64,000 nt of DNA from DASPKX01 sp035627835 (GTDB taxonomy: Bacteria > Verrucomicrobiota > Verrucomicrobiia > Limisphaerales > SXQI01). The translations under genes were made by a program, and so were the position numbers. The number at the start of each line of letters is the position of its first letter. Within the stretch, counting starts at the first letter, position 1. A model generated the notes under the pieces. The model was given only the letters and a program-made list of their open reading frames with translations, had not been told where the DNA came from and did not search any database. Location of the stretch: assembly GCA_035627835.1 (NCBI GenBank), contig DASPKX010000014.1:7464-71463 (forward strand), given 5' to 3'. Shown here one piece after another: positions 1-9,123 of the stretch.

Positions 1-1
1 C

Positions 2-2239
2 GAGCAGCTTCAAAATGACTACGAAGGTTTCAGCTCCAGCGTGGTCGCCGTCCTCAAGGGTGCTAAAGATGTCCTCGGCTCACTCACCGATCATATCCGC
101 GTTCCGAACGAGCACATCACCGCCATTGAAACTGCACTGGGCGCGCATCTGCAGCTTGCGCTCACCAAGGAGCCTGAAGCCGCCCACAGCATCCTGAACG
201 AGCTGAATTCCCAACGCCGCGGCCGCGCCAGCATCGCGTCGCTCAGCATGGTAGAGCTTGCGGAGCGCAACAACGGGCTCCCCGACCCCGCCACCCCAGA
301 AGGGACTGTTCCGGCGCTCAGCGTCGTGGAAACCGACGACAGTGTCCGGCCCCTCCTTCGCAAGCTGATTGGCAAGACCTTCATCGCACCCGACCTCGCC
401 ACAGCCACGAACGTCTGGCGCAACGCCGCTGGGTCTTTTAGTGTGGTAACGAGGAATGGAGAGTTCCTCAGCCGCGAGGGCATTTACTCCGGTGGCGCCA
501 CTCAAAATGGCGGCAAGCAATCCACCTCCATCCTCGCCCGCAAAAACCAAATCTCTGATCTGAAAGGCGAACTGGAGCAGCTCACAGAGCAGATCACCGA
601 AGCGAGCAAAGCCAAAGGCGCGCTTCAAAGCGAGCAGACCGCTGTCCAGGCCAGCTTGCAGCAAGCCCAAACCGAGCTGCGCACCCAGGAGGTCAGCATC
701 GCGAGCCGCGAAGGCGAGTTCCGCGTGCTGCAAAGCGCGGGCAAAGCCCTTGAGCAAAAGCTGCAAACCGTCAGCTTCGAGTTGCAGAGCCTCTCCAAGC
801 ACGACGAGGAAGGCATGCGCCGCCGCGAAGGTTTGGCTTCGCAAATCGCCCAATTGGAGGGCCGCGAATCTGGCGCGCAACAGCAGGTTGCCGAGCTGAA
901 CACCGCAATTGAAGCTCTCCGCCAACGCCGCGACGCCGCTCACGCCACGTTGACCGAGACGAAGGTCGGCCTGGCTTCCGACGAGCAGGTTTGCGCCTCC
1001 TTGCGCCACCAGCAGAACGCGCTCGAGTCACGCATTCGTGACCTGTCGAATCTGCTCCAGCGACGCAAAGGTGAAATCGACTCGATCCTGCAGAAGAAGG
1101 CGCAATTCGAGGCTGAGATTGGCGAGTCACGCCAGCAGATCGCCGGCCTCCAGGACGAGCGCGAAGCCGTGAACACCCAACTGACTTCGCTCGTCTCCGA
1201 GAAGCAGACGGAGGAAGTTCAGATGATCTCCAAAGATGAGGAGTTGAAAAACCATCGCCGTCGCCTAACGGAACTGCAGCACAGCAAAGGCGCGCTCGAC
1301 GTGGAGGTCGCGCAGAAACGAATGACGGTGGACAACCTCCGCCAGCGGATTCGCGAGAAGTACCAGCTCACGCTCGATGACATTCGCAGCGAATGCATCA
1401 CCATCACTATTGCCACCGAAGGGCAGCCTCAGATCGAAACGCTCACACCCGAGGAGATGCAGGCGCGCGGTTTATCCACGGACTGGACCGCCATCGCTGA
1501 GCAAGTCACCGCCTTGCAGGAGAAGATCGAGCAGATCGGCGCCGTCAATCTGGTCGCCATTGAGGAATACGAGGAAACCGAAACACGGTTCAACTTCCTC
1601 AGCAGCCAGCATGATGATCTCGTCAAAGCCAAGGAGCAGTTGCTCGATGTGATCGGTAAGATCAACTCGCAAACACGCGAGATGTTCACCGAGACCTTCT
1701 ACAAGGTGCGCGAGAACTTCCGCACGTTGTTCACCGAGATCTTCGGCGGCGGCAAGGCCGACCTCGTTCTCGTGAACGAAGGCGATGTGCTGGAAAGCGG
1801 CATCGACATCGTGGCCCGGCCTCCCGGCAAGCCACTCCAAAGCATCTCCCTGCTCTCAGGCGGTGAGCAAACTATGACTGCGGTGGCCTTGCTCTTCGCC
1901 ATCTATCAGGTGAAGCCAAGCCCTTTCTGCGTGCTTGATGAGTTGGATGCGCCGCTGGATGAATCGAACATCAATCGCTTCATCAAAGTGCTGCAACGCT
2001 TCCTCTCCCACTCGCAGTTCGTGATCATCACGCACAACAAGCGCACCATCGCCATGGCTGATGTGCTCTATGGTGTGACCATGGAAGAGCACGGCGTGAG
2101 CAAGATCGTGAGCGTCAAATTCCACAAGGCCAGCGAGACGCAAAGCGGGCATCCTCCCGGCAATGGCGCCACACCAGTCGAAAACGGCCAGCCCTCTGAG
2201 ACGCGAACGGATAATGTGGAAGTGGCCACCACCGCGTAG
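2..2239 (+). CDS. smc: Chromosome segregation protein SMC, C-terminal part (5' end outside window)
   Basis: The reading frame is open from the first full codon of the window, so this is the C-terminal ~745 residues of an SMC protein of about 1,200. SMC forms the ATP-driven DNA-organising condensin with ScpA and ScpB. In order, I see the hinge domain (about residues 10-125), a long heptad-rich coiled coil (about 175-450), and the C-terminal ATPase head. The head has the ABC signature LLSGGEQ near residue 617, the Walker B/D-loop CVLDELDAPLDE near 645 and the H-loop ITHNKRT near 675. The ATP-binding N-terminal head lies upstream of the window. A short hydrophilic, poorly conserved tail follows the head. 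Transcription probably ends at the hairpin just after the stop, before the convergent rpoN. Confidence 0.95.
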   Translation, partial: EQLQNDYEGFSSSVVAVLKGAKDVLGSLTDHIRVPNEHITAIETALGAHLQLALTKEPEAAHSILNELNSQRRGRASIASLSMVELAERNNGLPDPATPEGTVPALSVVETDDSVRPLLRKLIGKTFIAPDLATATNVWRNAAGSFSVVTRNGEFLSREGIYSGGATQNGGKQSTSILARKNQISDLKGELEQLTEQITEASKAKGALQSEQTAVQASLQQAQTELRTQEVSIASREGEFRVLQSAGKALEQKLQTVSFELQSLSKHDEEGMRRREGLASQIAQLEGRESGAQQQVAELNTAIEALRQRRDAAHATLTETKVGLASDEQVCASLRHQQNALESRIRDLSNLLQRRKGEIDSILQKKAQFEAEIGESRQQIAGLQDEREAVNTQLTSLVSEKQTEEVQMISKDEELKNHRRRLTELQHSKGALDVEVAQKRMTVDNLRQRIREKYQLTLDDIRSECITITIATEGQPQIETLTPEEMQARGLSTDWTAIAEQVTALQEKIEQIGAVNLVAIEEYEETETRFNFLSSQHDDLVKAKEQLLDVIGKINSQTREMFTETFYKVRENFRTLFTEIFGGGKADLVLVNEGDVLESGIDIVARPPGKPLQSISLLSGGEQTMTAVALLFAIYQVKPSPFCVLDELDAPLDESNINRFIKVLQRFLSHSQFVIITHNKRTIAMADVLYGVTMEEHGVSKIVSVKFHKASETQSGHPPGNGATPVENGQPSETRTDNVEVATTA

Positions 2240-2263
2240 GCAGCCCAACAACTGTAGATCGGA

Positions 2264-2291
2264 AGCCCGTCGCGACTGCGGCGGGCTTTTT
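2264..2291 (+). terminator. Rho-independent terminator of smc
   Basis: A 10-bp stem (AGCCCGTCGC / GCGGCGGGCT, one G-T pair) with a GACT tetraloop is followed by TTTTT. It lies 25 bases after the smc stop and immediately before the stop of the convergent rpoN. The T-run is on the + strand side, so it serves smc. Confidence 0.8.
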
Positions 2292-2293
2292 GC

Positions 2294-3793
2294 TTAGTAT
2301 CTCTTCCGCAGGTGCGACGGAAGGATGTTCAACTCGCTGCGATACTTGGCGATGGTCCGGCGAGCGATAACGATCCCTTTAGCCGCGAGCATGTTCACGA
2401 TCTCCTCGTCAGAGAGCGGCTTTTGCGGGTTCTCCTTTGAGATCATCTCATTGATGATGTCCTTTACGCTGGTGTTGGACATGCCACCCCCGCTGGAGGT
2501 CTTGATGCCGGAGGTGAAGAAGTACTTCATCTCGAACACCCCCGTCGGCGTCTGCATGTACTTGCCGGAGACAGCGCGGCTGACGGTCGTTTCGTGAACG
2601 CCCACGGCTTCTGCCACTTGCACCATCGTCATCGGCTTCAGGTGCGTGACACCTTTGTCGAAGAACTCGCGCTGCCGCTTCACGATCTCTTTGCCAATGT
2701 TAATGATCGTTTGCTGGCGCTGATGCAAACTCTTGATCAGGAATTTGCCTGCCCGGATCTTTTCGCGGATGTACTCGCGAACTTCCTCTGAGCTGTTCGC
2801 CTGCGACATGAGGTCTTTGTAGGTGTTGCTGATGCGCAGGTGCGGCACGTGATCGCTGTTAGTGCTGACGACGTATTCCCCATCAACGCCGTGCGTGACA
2901 AAAATTTCCGGAACAACGTAGTGCTGGTTGTCCGGCAGAAAGTCTCTTCCAGGCCGCGGCTCTAACTGGCCGATCCGCGAAGCAGCTTCCTGAATGTCTT
3001 CCACGGTCACGCCCAGTCCGCGGGCAATTTCGGGGAAGCGCCGCTTGCCCAGCGCGTCCATGTGCCGATCGAGAATCTTGTATTCCAGCGTCTCGGTTTT
3101 ATCTGCGCGCTGGAGCTGGAGCATCAGACATTCGCGCAAGTCGCGCGCGCCGACGCCGGCAGGATGGAAAGTCTGTATGACCTTCAATACCTCCAGGATC
3201 TGGTCCGCAGGTATGTTTGTGGAGAACGCGAGTTCATCCACGGACGATTGCAAATAACCGTAGTCATCGATGTTGCCGATGATCATTTCGGCAATCGGAC
3301 GCTGCTTTTCCGTCAGGTCGGAAAACCGAACCTGCTCGATCAGATTTTCCTGCAACGATGCGCTGGCGACGAGCGAATCAAACATGAACTGCCGCTTCTC
3401 CTCATCCTCCTCTGTGAAACGGGAGGAAGTGGCGCCGGGCGAAAAGGAATCCCGCCATTCCTGGTCGATTTGCGCCAGACGATCGAACTCGGCCTGGAAG
3501 TCATCAACCGGATCGTTGTTGGGCTTCTCCGTGGCCGGATCGTATTGGACGTCACTCGGCGGCTCGGCTGGATCGGAAATATCGACCTGAACACCGTCTT
3601 CCCGCGTCGCCTTGTTGTCCTGCTCCATGTCGAGGGCGGAGATCTCTTCCAGAACGGGATTTTGCTGGAGTTCCTGTTCCACCAGAGCCTTCAACTCGAG
3701 CGTTGGCGCCTGGAGAAGAGCCAGGGATTGCTGCAACTGGGGCGCGAGCACCTGTTGCAACGACATCTTCTGCGATAAATGCAGCCCTGCCAT
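2294..3793 (-). CDS. rpoN: RNA polymerase sigma-54 factor RpoN
   Basis: Alternative sigma factor that recognises -24/-12 promoters and needs an AAA+ enhancer-binding activator. The 499-residue length is normal. The N-terminus is the Gln/Leu-rich region I (about 1-50, with QQVLAPQLQQSLALLQ), which contacts activator and core. An acidic, low-conservation region II follows (about 55-125), then the core-binding domain. The helix-turn-helix is near residues 390-415 (VAEAVGVHETTVSRAVSGKY), and the RpoN box ARRTIAKYR at 477-485 reads the -24 element. The ATG start gives the expected MxxLHLSQKM opening, but no clear ribosome-binding site precedes it. No hpf, lptB or ptsN, the usual companions in proteobacteria, is nearby. 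No enhancer-binding protein is in the window. Confidence 0.96.
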   Translation of the reverse strand: MAGLHLSQKMSLQQVLAPQLQQSLALLQAPTLELKALVEQELQQNPVLEEISALDMEQDNKATREDGVQVDISDPAEPPSDVQYDPATEKPNNDPVDDFQAEFDRLAQIDQEWRDSFSPGATSSRFTEEDEEKRQFMFDSLVASASLQENLIEQVRFSDLTEKQRPIAEMIIGNIDDYGYLQSSVDELAFSTNIPADQILEVLKVIQTFHPAGVGARDLRECLMLQLQRADKTETLEYKILDRHMDALGKRRFPEIARGLGVTVEDIQEAASRIGQLEPRPGRDFLPDNQHYVVPEIFVTHGVDGEYVVSTNSDHVPHLRISNTYKDLMSQANSSEEVREYIREKIRAGKFLIKSLHQRQQTIINIGKEIVKRQREFFDKGVTHLKPMTMVQVAEAVGVHETTVSRAVSGKYMQTPTGVFEMKYFFTSGIKTSSGGGMSNTSVKDIINEMISKENPQKPLSDEEIVNMLAAKGIVIARRTIAKYRSELNILPSHLRKRY

Positions 3794-3885
3794 TCGCAGA
3801 GTAGTTTATGCGCCTAAAAGCATAGCTCAAGGGACAACCTTGGATTTTCGGCACAATTTTTGCTTGACGGAGCTTATCCCCACGA

Positions 3886-3943
3886 AATCGCAGAAATGCG
3901 CACCGACCATGAGGACGCCCGGTCGGGGACCGCGCCTGCGATT
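3886..3943 (-). repeat. Nested inverted repeat downstream of the cytochrome gene
   Basis: AATCGCAG (3886-3893) pairs with CTGCGATT (3936-3943). Inside it, GCGC pairs with GCGC, and CCGACC (3903-3908) pairs with GGTCGG (3921-3926). It begins 7 bases after the stop of the minus-strand cytochrome gene and precedes rpoN, so it is probably a 3'-end structure of that transcript. There is no good T-run, so a classical terminator is uncertain. Confidence 0.4.
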
Positions 3944-3950
3944 CTCCGCG

Positions 3951-6900
3951 TTATTTTAATGTTTGCAGGTAGGCGAACAGATCGCTGACTTGCTCCGGGC
4001 TCAAGGATTCCAAAAGCCCTTCGGGCATTAACGACATGCGTGAGAAGGAGGCGCGCTTCACCTGATCTGCGGCAATGCGGACGTCTTCGCCCGCCAAAGG
4101 ACGGAGACGCAATTCGGAGCCATTGTCAGACACGAGGAAGCCCTCGACGGTCTCGCCATCCGCGCGCTCAACTTGAAAGCGCCGGTAACCGGATTCCATC
4201 ATGGCGTTCGGCGTGATGATCGATCGGAGGAGCGCTTCCGTTCCCATGGCACCTGCCCCGTTCAACGCCGGACCGATTTGGCCACCCTGCCCTTGAACAC
4301 TGTGGCAGGTGGCGCAGGCTTGGGTGAAAACTTCCCGGCCCTTCTCCGTCGAGCCTTTGCCGGAGGCGAGTTGGCGGAAGCGTTGGAATTTGGTTTCCAG
4401 CTCCGCGGCTTGCCCCTCCGTCAGCAACGTCGGGACATCGGCGGATTTGTCGATGCGAGTGGCTCCGCCAAGTGAGGCTTTGTCGCCCGGGAACACGAAG
4501 ACCAACTTCGCAGGCCGGTTGGCTTTGGCGAAGGTGAGATTGGCGGTGGACAGAATTTCGTCCGCGCTCCGCTCAGTATTCCAGATGCGCAGCTCGGTGA
4601 TTTCACCACCAAAACCACCAACCGCCATAGATTGCCCCACCACAATCGCAGGAAGATCGCGATTCAGCGGCTTGGCGCCGGTGGCTGAGAGAGCGCCGTT
4701 GACATAAAGCTTGAGCTGCCCCTCCGTCGAGCGAGTCAGCGCGAAGTGTGTCCAGGTGTTCGGCGCTACCGGCTTCGAGGCGATGATGGCATCACCCGTC
4801 TCCGGTCCTGCATAGAGGCGGAGCCTGCCGTCATGGAAATTGAGATCCCAATCCCCACTGCCAACAATGGCGTCCTGGTTATTGATGCCGTCCTGCAGGC
4901 GCGCCCAGGCCTCTAGCGTGAATGGACCCGAGAAACTTTGGCCGGTCGGAACCTGGTCAGCGCCAGCGCCTGAGAAACGGGCGGTTTCGACCGCGCCCGC
5001 CAGCGCGCTCCTCAGCTTGGCGACACGTGGGTCAGCAGGAATGGCAGCCGTAATTTTCTCGATGGCGTAGGAATCGACTTCATCCGCATTGATGGCGCGT
5101 TCATCGATAGCGTCGAGAAAGGCTTTCGCGAACGCGGGTGAGTTGCCAAGCGCTTCCGCCGCTTTGTGGCGCGCCAGCAAGGCGAGGTCTGGCCAAAGTT
5201 GAATGAGCAGCTTGCCGATCTCTGGAGTCTTTTGCTTGGCAAGGACATTCACTGCTTCGAGTTGCACGGTCGAGCTGCGGCTCGAGCGGGCGGTCGCAAA
5301 ATGAACCGCTGGGTCGCTCGCGGGGAATTGCGCCAGGGCACGAGTGAAGCGGATGCGTTCATTGTCGTTGCGCGAAGTTGCGAGCAATTTCTCCACTGCC
5401 GGGCGCAGCTCTTCCACCTGGAATGCGCCAGCGAGTTCCGCCACGCGGGCAGGGTCTGCGCCCTGGCGATTGTAACTGGCCAGAGCAGGCCGGATGAGTT
5501 CCTGAAGTGGTTTGAGATCAATGCGGTCGCGAGCGGTCCAGAGACGGTCAACGACGAGCTGCTGTTGCTCGGGATGTTCCAGCAAACGCTTCAGTGCTTC
5601 GCGCGGGGCGGGAGAAGCAACATGGGACGCGAGGAGAATGCATTCTTCTTCCGAAACCGACCGGTTCAACGCTGGGACCACGCTTGCCAGAACCGCAGCT
5701 CCTTCAGGTGTGCCCAGGGTGACAGCGGCTAGGGCTTTTCCTTCAACATTCAAGTCCGCGGCAGCCAGGAGATTCGGGAGCGCGGTTGTGTGCTTTTCCA
5801 AAGCCACACGCAATAAGTATCGTTCAAAAGCGCGGTCGGCTGCCGCACCTGTCAGGATCGGTCCCCCGCCCTGCTGCGCATTCACGGTCGGGCCGTCGAG
5901 AGGCGGCTGCAGGAATTGCAACACCAGACGAGCGACGCGGGCTTCGGTCGAAGTCTTTGCCAGAGTGCGGGCGATCTCGAAGCGAACGTGCGGATGCGGT
6001 TCACCGGTTAAAGGTGTGAGCAGCTCAACCGTTGTTGCGGGAAGCCAGCGCGCGGATTGGATGACGCGGACTGCCTCGCGGCGGATGTGATGGTCAGAGT
6101 CCCCGAGCAACGGCCGCAGGAGATCCGCTTGAATTTGTTTCAGTCCTTCCAAGGCCCATAACGCGCGGAGACGCGCATCTACGCGGGCGCTTTTGTCATG
6201 CGTGAGGGCACGAAGCTCGGGCGCTAACTGATCGGCTTTGGTGTCCACGATCCGCTGCCAGGCGGCATTGCCCGGCCAGACGACGTCCGACTTCAAGTGC
6301 GCCAGCAATTGCTCCGGGGTCGCCCTCTCGATGTTCGGGAACTTATGCGCTGCGGCGGTTTGCTTCACGCGCCAGATCCGGCTGCGGCTTTTGTCGCGCT
6401 CTGGATGGGTGCGCGGGACTTCATTGTGGGAAATGATTTTGTTGTACCAATCAACAATGTAGAGGCAGCCATCTGGGCCAAACTGCATGGCCACGGGGCG
6501 GAACCAGGAGTCTTGCGTCAGCGCGAAGTCCGGCAACTTGGTGAGCTTTAGGAAGCTGCCGTCGGGCTTTGCTTCAATTGCCTGAATTTTGCCCGTGATA
6601 GGATTAGCCAGGTAGAACTGGCCGTTGTAAGCGCCAGTGAACATCCCCTGCCCTTCGGCAAGCGCGAGGCCAGACAGGCCAGTGCCACCCATTTGGAAGT
6701 GATTCGCCAACGGCGGATGCCAGGGGGCGTAGGGACGCGCCTTGTGCATGCCGATGCCCGGATAATTAACTCCGACATGGAATGGAACCATGGGATAGCC
6801 AAGGTCGTTCGCTTCCTGGGCGAACATCTGGCCATGCCGATCGATGACGAAGCCCCAGATGTTGTTTAGCCCCCAGCCGACAATTTCGAACTGGGAGCCA

Positions 6901-7568
6901 TCCAGCTTGAAACGACCAACTTTGCATTGGTCGAACTGAACGGTGGTTCCCTCCTTCGTTTTGACCTGCGAATAGTTGAAAGCGCCTTGGGCGAAGTAAA
7001 TCCAATCGCCCGGCCCGCGCATGAAGCCGTGCGGCATCAGATGTGAGTCCTGGATGCCAAACCCCGTTAGGAGGATCTCTTTCTTGTCACCTTTGCCGTC
7101 GTTGTCAGTGTCCGTGAGCGTAAAAATATCCGGGCCCTGCGCGATAATAGTTGTGTTGCTACTGAGAGGGAGAATCCCAAGCGGGATAGCGAGGCCATCG
7201 GCAAAGACGCGCGGCTTCAAGCTCGTGCCGGTGATGTTATCGAACACAAGAGCCCGATCTTTGCCGCCGCGGGCGTAGAGCTGCTTGGCTTCCTCTGGTT
7301 GCTCGTTGCCGTCGATCGGGTATTCGGTGGCGGTGATGGCCCAAAGCCGGCCCGCGTGGTCGAAGTTGATGGCGACGACCTTTTCGATGTCCGGCTCGGA
7401 AGCCACCAGCTCCATTTCGAAACCGGGAGGCAGGCTGAACGATTGGCGTTGCTGCTCCGGGGTCAGCGGCGATGCCCCTGGCAACTTGGGCGCGTCAGGA
7501 GCGCCGATCGGCGCATCGGCGGCGGCAGCGGACACTGCGAACGCAAGAATCGAGGCAAGAGCTTTCAT
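3951..7568 (-). CDS. PVC-type heme-binding CxxCH protein with dehydrogenase-like propeller, HEAT repeats and LamG domain
   Basis: A 1,205-residue secreted multidomain cytochrome of a family strongly expanded in Planctomycetes and Verrucomicrobia. In order: signal peptide (MKALASILAFAVSAAAA); a sorbosone/glucose-dehydrogenase-like beta-propeller of the 'membrane-bound dehydrogenase' type (about 30-390); helical HEAT-like repeats (about 400-840); a LamG/concanavalin-like segment (about 855-1010, with FTLEAWARLQDG and WTHFALTRS); and a C-terminal class I cytochrome c with CATCH at about 1085 and a likely axial Met in SLMPEG. I start at the ATG (7568) because an AAAGG lies 10 bases upstream of it; the GTG nine bases earlier would overlap that site. 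Family members are thought to be periplasmic oxidoreductases, but the substrate cannot be read from sequence. Confidence 0.9.
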   Translation of the reverse strand: MKALASILAFAVSAAAADAPIGAPDAPKLPGASPLTPEQQRQSFSLPPGFEMELVASEPDIEKVVAINFDHAGRLWAITATEYPIDGNEQPEEAKQLYARGGKDRALVFDNITGTSLKPRVFADGLAIPLGILPLSSNTTIIAQGPDIFTLTDTDNDGKGDKKEILLTGFGIQDSHLMPHGFMRGPGDWIYFAQGAFNYSQVKTKEGTTVQFDQCKVGRFKLDGSQFEIVGWGLNNIWGFVIDRHGQMFAQEANDLGYPMVPFHVGVNYPGIGMHKARPYAPWHPPLANHFQMGGTGLSGLALAEGQGMFTGAYNGQFYLANPITGKIQAIEAKPDGSFLKLTKLPDFALTQDSWFRPVAMQFGPDGCLYIVDWYNKIISHNEVPRTHPERDKSRSRIWRVKQTAAAHKFPNIERATPEQLLAHLKSDVVWPGNAAWQRIVDTKADQLAPELRALTHDKSARVDARLRALWALEGLKQIQADLLRPLLGDSDHHIRREAVRVIQSARWLPATTVELLTPLTGEPHPHVRFEIARTLAKTSTEARVARLVLQFLQPPLDGPTVNAQQGGGPILTGAAADRAFERYLLRVALEKHTTALPNLLAAADLNVEGKALAAVTLGTPEGAAVLASVVPALNRSVSEEECILLASHVASPAPREALKRLLEHPEQQQLVVDRLWTARDRIDLKPLQELIRPALASYNRQGADPARVAELAGAFQVEELRPAVEKLLATSRNDNERIRFTRALAQFPASDPAVHFATARSSRSSTVQLEAVNVLAKQKTPEIGKLLIQLWPDLALLARHKAAEALGNSPAFAKAFLDAIDERAINADEVDSYAIEKITAAIPADPRVAKLRSALAGAVETARFSGAGADQVPTGQSFSGPFTLEAWARLQDGINNQDAIVGSGDWDLNFHDGRLRLYAGPETGDAIIASKPVAPNTWTHFALTRSTEGQLKLYVNGALSATGAKPLNRDLPAIVVGQSMAVGGFGGEITELRIWNTERSADEILSTANLTFAKANRPAKLVFVFPGDKASLGGATRIDKSADVPTLLTEGQAAELETKFQRFRQLASGKGSTEKGREVFTQACATCHSVQGQGGQIGPALNGAGAMGTEALLRSIITPNAMMESGYRRFQVERADGETVEGFLVSDNGSELRLRPLAGEDVRIAADQVKRASFSRMSLMPEGLLESLSPEQVSDLFAYLQTLK

Positions 7569-7641
7569 GTGGGACACGCCTTTCAGGATACGCTCACAAC
7601 GGGCGCAGCTTAAAGACGAAAAGAGTAAGGGGAGAGAACGT

Positions 7642-7658
7642 CCGCAGATTGCGCAGAT
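7642..7658. repeat. Dispersed repeat CCGCAGATTGCGCAGAT, copy 1
   Basis: One of three intergenic copies in this window of a GCAGATTGCGCAGAT motif; the others are near 22640 and 39746. It lies between the start of the cytochrome gene and a small convergent-side gene and is not part of any plausible coding sequence. Confidence 0.5.
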
Positions 7659-7732
7659 GAGAAAAGCAGAGCCCTCGTTATCGGGCGCAAGAACTAACAG
7701 AGGTCGCTCATCACCAAAAGTCTTAAATCAAT

Positions 7733-8137
7733 TCACCTTTTGATCGCGGGCGCTTCGCTTTGACTACGAAGCGTTTCCAAGAATGAATCACCAGCCCGTT
7801 GAAGCTTCTCCTCCAGGCGGCGGGTGCAATCGCAGTTCGCGCAGGCCCAGGGTTCAGTTTCATTCAGGTCGCGGCAGTTCTGGCGAGCGTGGGCATCTTT
7901 AACGCTGACCAACTCGAAGTATTCTTCCCAATAGGGCCGCTCTTCCTCCAAAGGAATTCGGCAAAAGCAAACTTCGACCCAATGCGCCGTTCCGTCCGCG
8001 CTCACCCGAGCTTGCTGCATGTTCCATAGATATTCATCGCCTGCGAGGGATCCCTTCCCGAGGCGTTGTTCTTCGATCGCTTTCAAGAGGGACTGCTCTT
8101 TGCCGGGCTTGACGCGAGCTTTTACGAGGTAGCGCAT
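7733..8137 (-). CDS. Unrecognised 134-residue protein with a cysteine-rich C-terminal motif
   Basis: I do not recognise a named family. The protein opens with MRYLVKARVKPGKE, a strand-like start typical of ferredoxin-fold proteins that take a small acidic partner or dimerise. It has a Trp/Tyr/Glu-rich centre (ERPYWEEYFELVSV) and then a C-terminal CxNCDC cluster (WACANCDCTRRLEEKL, about residues 98-112) followed by an amphipathic helix. Three cysteines in six residues could bind metal or be redox active, although no second Cys pair is close enough for a full zinc site except the single Cys in RQNC. The ATG start is plausible; no ribosome-binding site was obvious. It stands alone between the cytochrome gene and a divergent small gene. 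Confidence 0.7.
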   Translation of the reverse strand: MRYLVKARVKPGKEQSLLKAIEEQRLGKGSLAGDEYLWNMQQARVSADGTAHWVEVCFCRIPLEEERPYWEEYFELVSVKDAHARQNCRDLNETEPWACANCDCTRRLEEKLQRAGDSFLETLRSQSEAPAIKR

Positions 8138-8262
8138 AATTGTCGATGAGGTTGGTATAGCTTGCCCGCCTTAGGCCTGAGAATTTATCCTGCACCGAAG
8201 AGGAAAGCAAAACGGGCTCCGCGAAGCCTGAGCTAGGTCTGAGCCGCGAGAGCATGTGAACA

Positions 8263-8805
8263 ATGACGGCTTTTCAGCAGGGTGACCGTAGAGGCAAGCG
8301 AAAGCGGCTGTTTCAGATAGCGTTGGCTCTATGTGCGATACTCGGCGGGCTGCTGGGTGTTTGGAGCTGGGTTGAATCACGAACACGTCCGCACGCGTCT
8401 GTTACTTACCTCGGACTTGCGGATGGCCGAACCTACTGGCGTTTCAAGTTCGCTATCACAAATCACGGAAACTGCACATTGATCACCCCGCCCAACGGGC
8501 ATGTTGAAATAGCTGGGCGGAGCAACCAGATGTTCGTCATCGCCATGGGTTGGGACACGCGCTTGGCGCCAGGCGAAGGGTGCATTATTGAAGCCCACGT
8601 ATCGGATGCCCAGAGGGCAGAGCTGCAAGGAAAGTGGCGTTACAACACCCTACTGGCCACGGAGGGTGTTCGCACTCGCCTGTATCGATGGCAATGGGGA
8701 CCGAAGGGTCCAGGTGCGCGCATCAATTGGCTGATTCCGCCTGGTTTAAGGGGTATGCCCTTCGATGTTACCGGGCACACTGAGTGGATGGATCCTCCTG
8801 AATGA
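8263..8805 (+). CDS. Unrecognised single-pass membrane-anchored protein, 180 residues
   Basis: No family recognised. A basic N-terminus (QQGDRRGKRKRLF) precedes one hydrophobic helix (about 17-37, IALALCAILGGLLGVWSWV), giving a signal-anchor with the rest outside the membrane. The exported part looks beta-rich: YLGLADGRTYWRFKFAITNHGNCTL resembles an Ig-like or FxxTN-type strand pair (split here: YLGLADGRTYW, then FKFAITNHG), with a later Trp-rich stretch RLYRWQWGPKGPG and a Pro-rich end. The composition is that of a soluble extracytoplasmic domain rather than a spurious frame. The gene is monocistronic, followed by a strong hairpin and a repeat-rich gap, and divergent from the preceding minus-strand gene. 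Confidence 0.65.
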   Translation: MTAFQQGDRRGKRKRLFQIALALCAILGGLLGVWSWVESRTRPHASVTYLGLADGRTYWRFKFAITNHGNCTLITPPNGHVEIAGRSNQMFVIAMGWDTRLAPGEGCIIEAHVSDAQRAELQGKWRYNTLLATEGVRTRLYRWQWGPKGPGARINWLIPPGLRGMPFDVTGHTEWMDPPE

Positions 8806-8889
8806 CCGGGGGCAACGTGTTGGGTGTATCTGAGAGAGCGACGGTGATATTGTTGGCCCTCTACGAGGGCTCTGGCTGTTTGCAAATAA

Positions 8890-8920
8890 CCCACGGGCTG
8901 CGCTGGCGCTTGCCCGTGGG
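8890..8920 (+). repeat. 9-bp inverted repeat, possible 3'-end hairpin
   Basis: CCCACGGGC (8890-8898) and GCCCGTGGG (8912-8920) flank a 13-base loop, 85 bases after the stop of the 180-residue protein. It is followed only by CTGCTCTGTTT, so it is a weak terminator candidate at best. Confidence 0.4.
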
Positions 8921-8957
8921 CTGCTCTGTTTGGTCCCTCCGGGGCCTCAGGAAGGGC

Positions 8958-9053
8958 AACCGTCAGGTTAGGACTGCAGGTGGTCGCCGGAGAACTCAAC
9001 CCTAATGGTTTTGACTGCATGTCGCGGACGGAGGACTCAACCTAAAGGTTGAG
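8958..9053. repeat. Three-unit array of short hairpins in the 8806-9123 gap
   Basis: Three units about 40 bases apart share an AACC-loop-GGTT hairpin followed by a GACTGCA-like stretch. Cores are AACC/GGTT at 8958-8969, 8998-9010 and 9039-9050. The last is the best formed, CTCAACC-TAAA-GGTTGAG (9036-9053). Units 1 and 2 are each followed within a few bases by GACTGCA. The rest of the 318-base gap holds only the hairpin at 8890-8920; no gene is visible in it. Confidence 0.5.
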
Positions 9054-9123
9054 GCTACAACGGCAGAGCCATTGGCGAAGGAGACTGCCGAGGTTCTGCT
9101 TTCTTCTACTCGGCGGAGGCTCC

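Noticed and set aside
80..1009. 309-residue open frame on the minus strand inside smc
   Set aside because: It is the antisense shadow of a GC-rich coiled-coil gene, with no domain and Leu/Ala/Gly-rich composition.
3062..3778. 238-residue plus-strand frame across rpoN
   Set aside because: Antisense to the conserved RpoN coding sequence; no recognisable motif.
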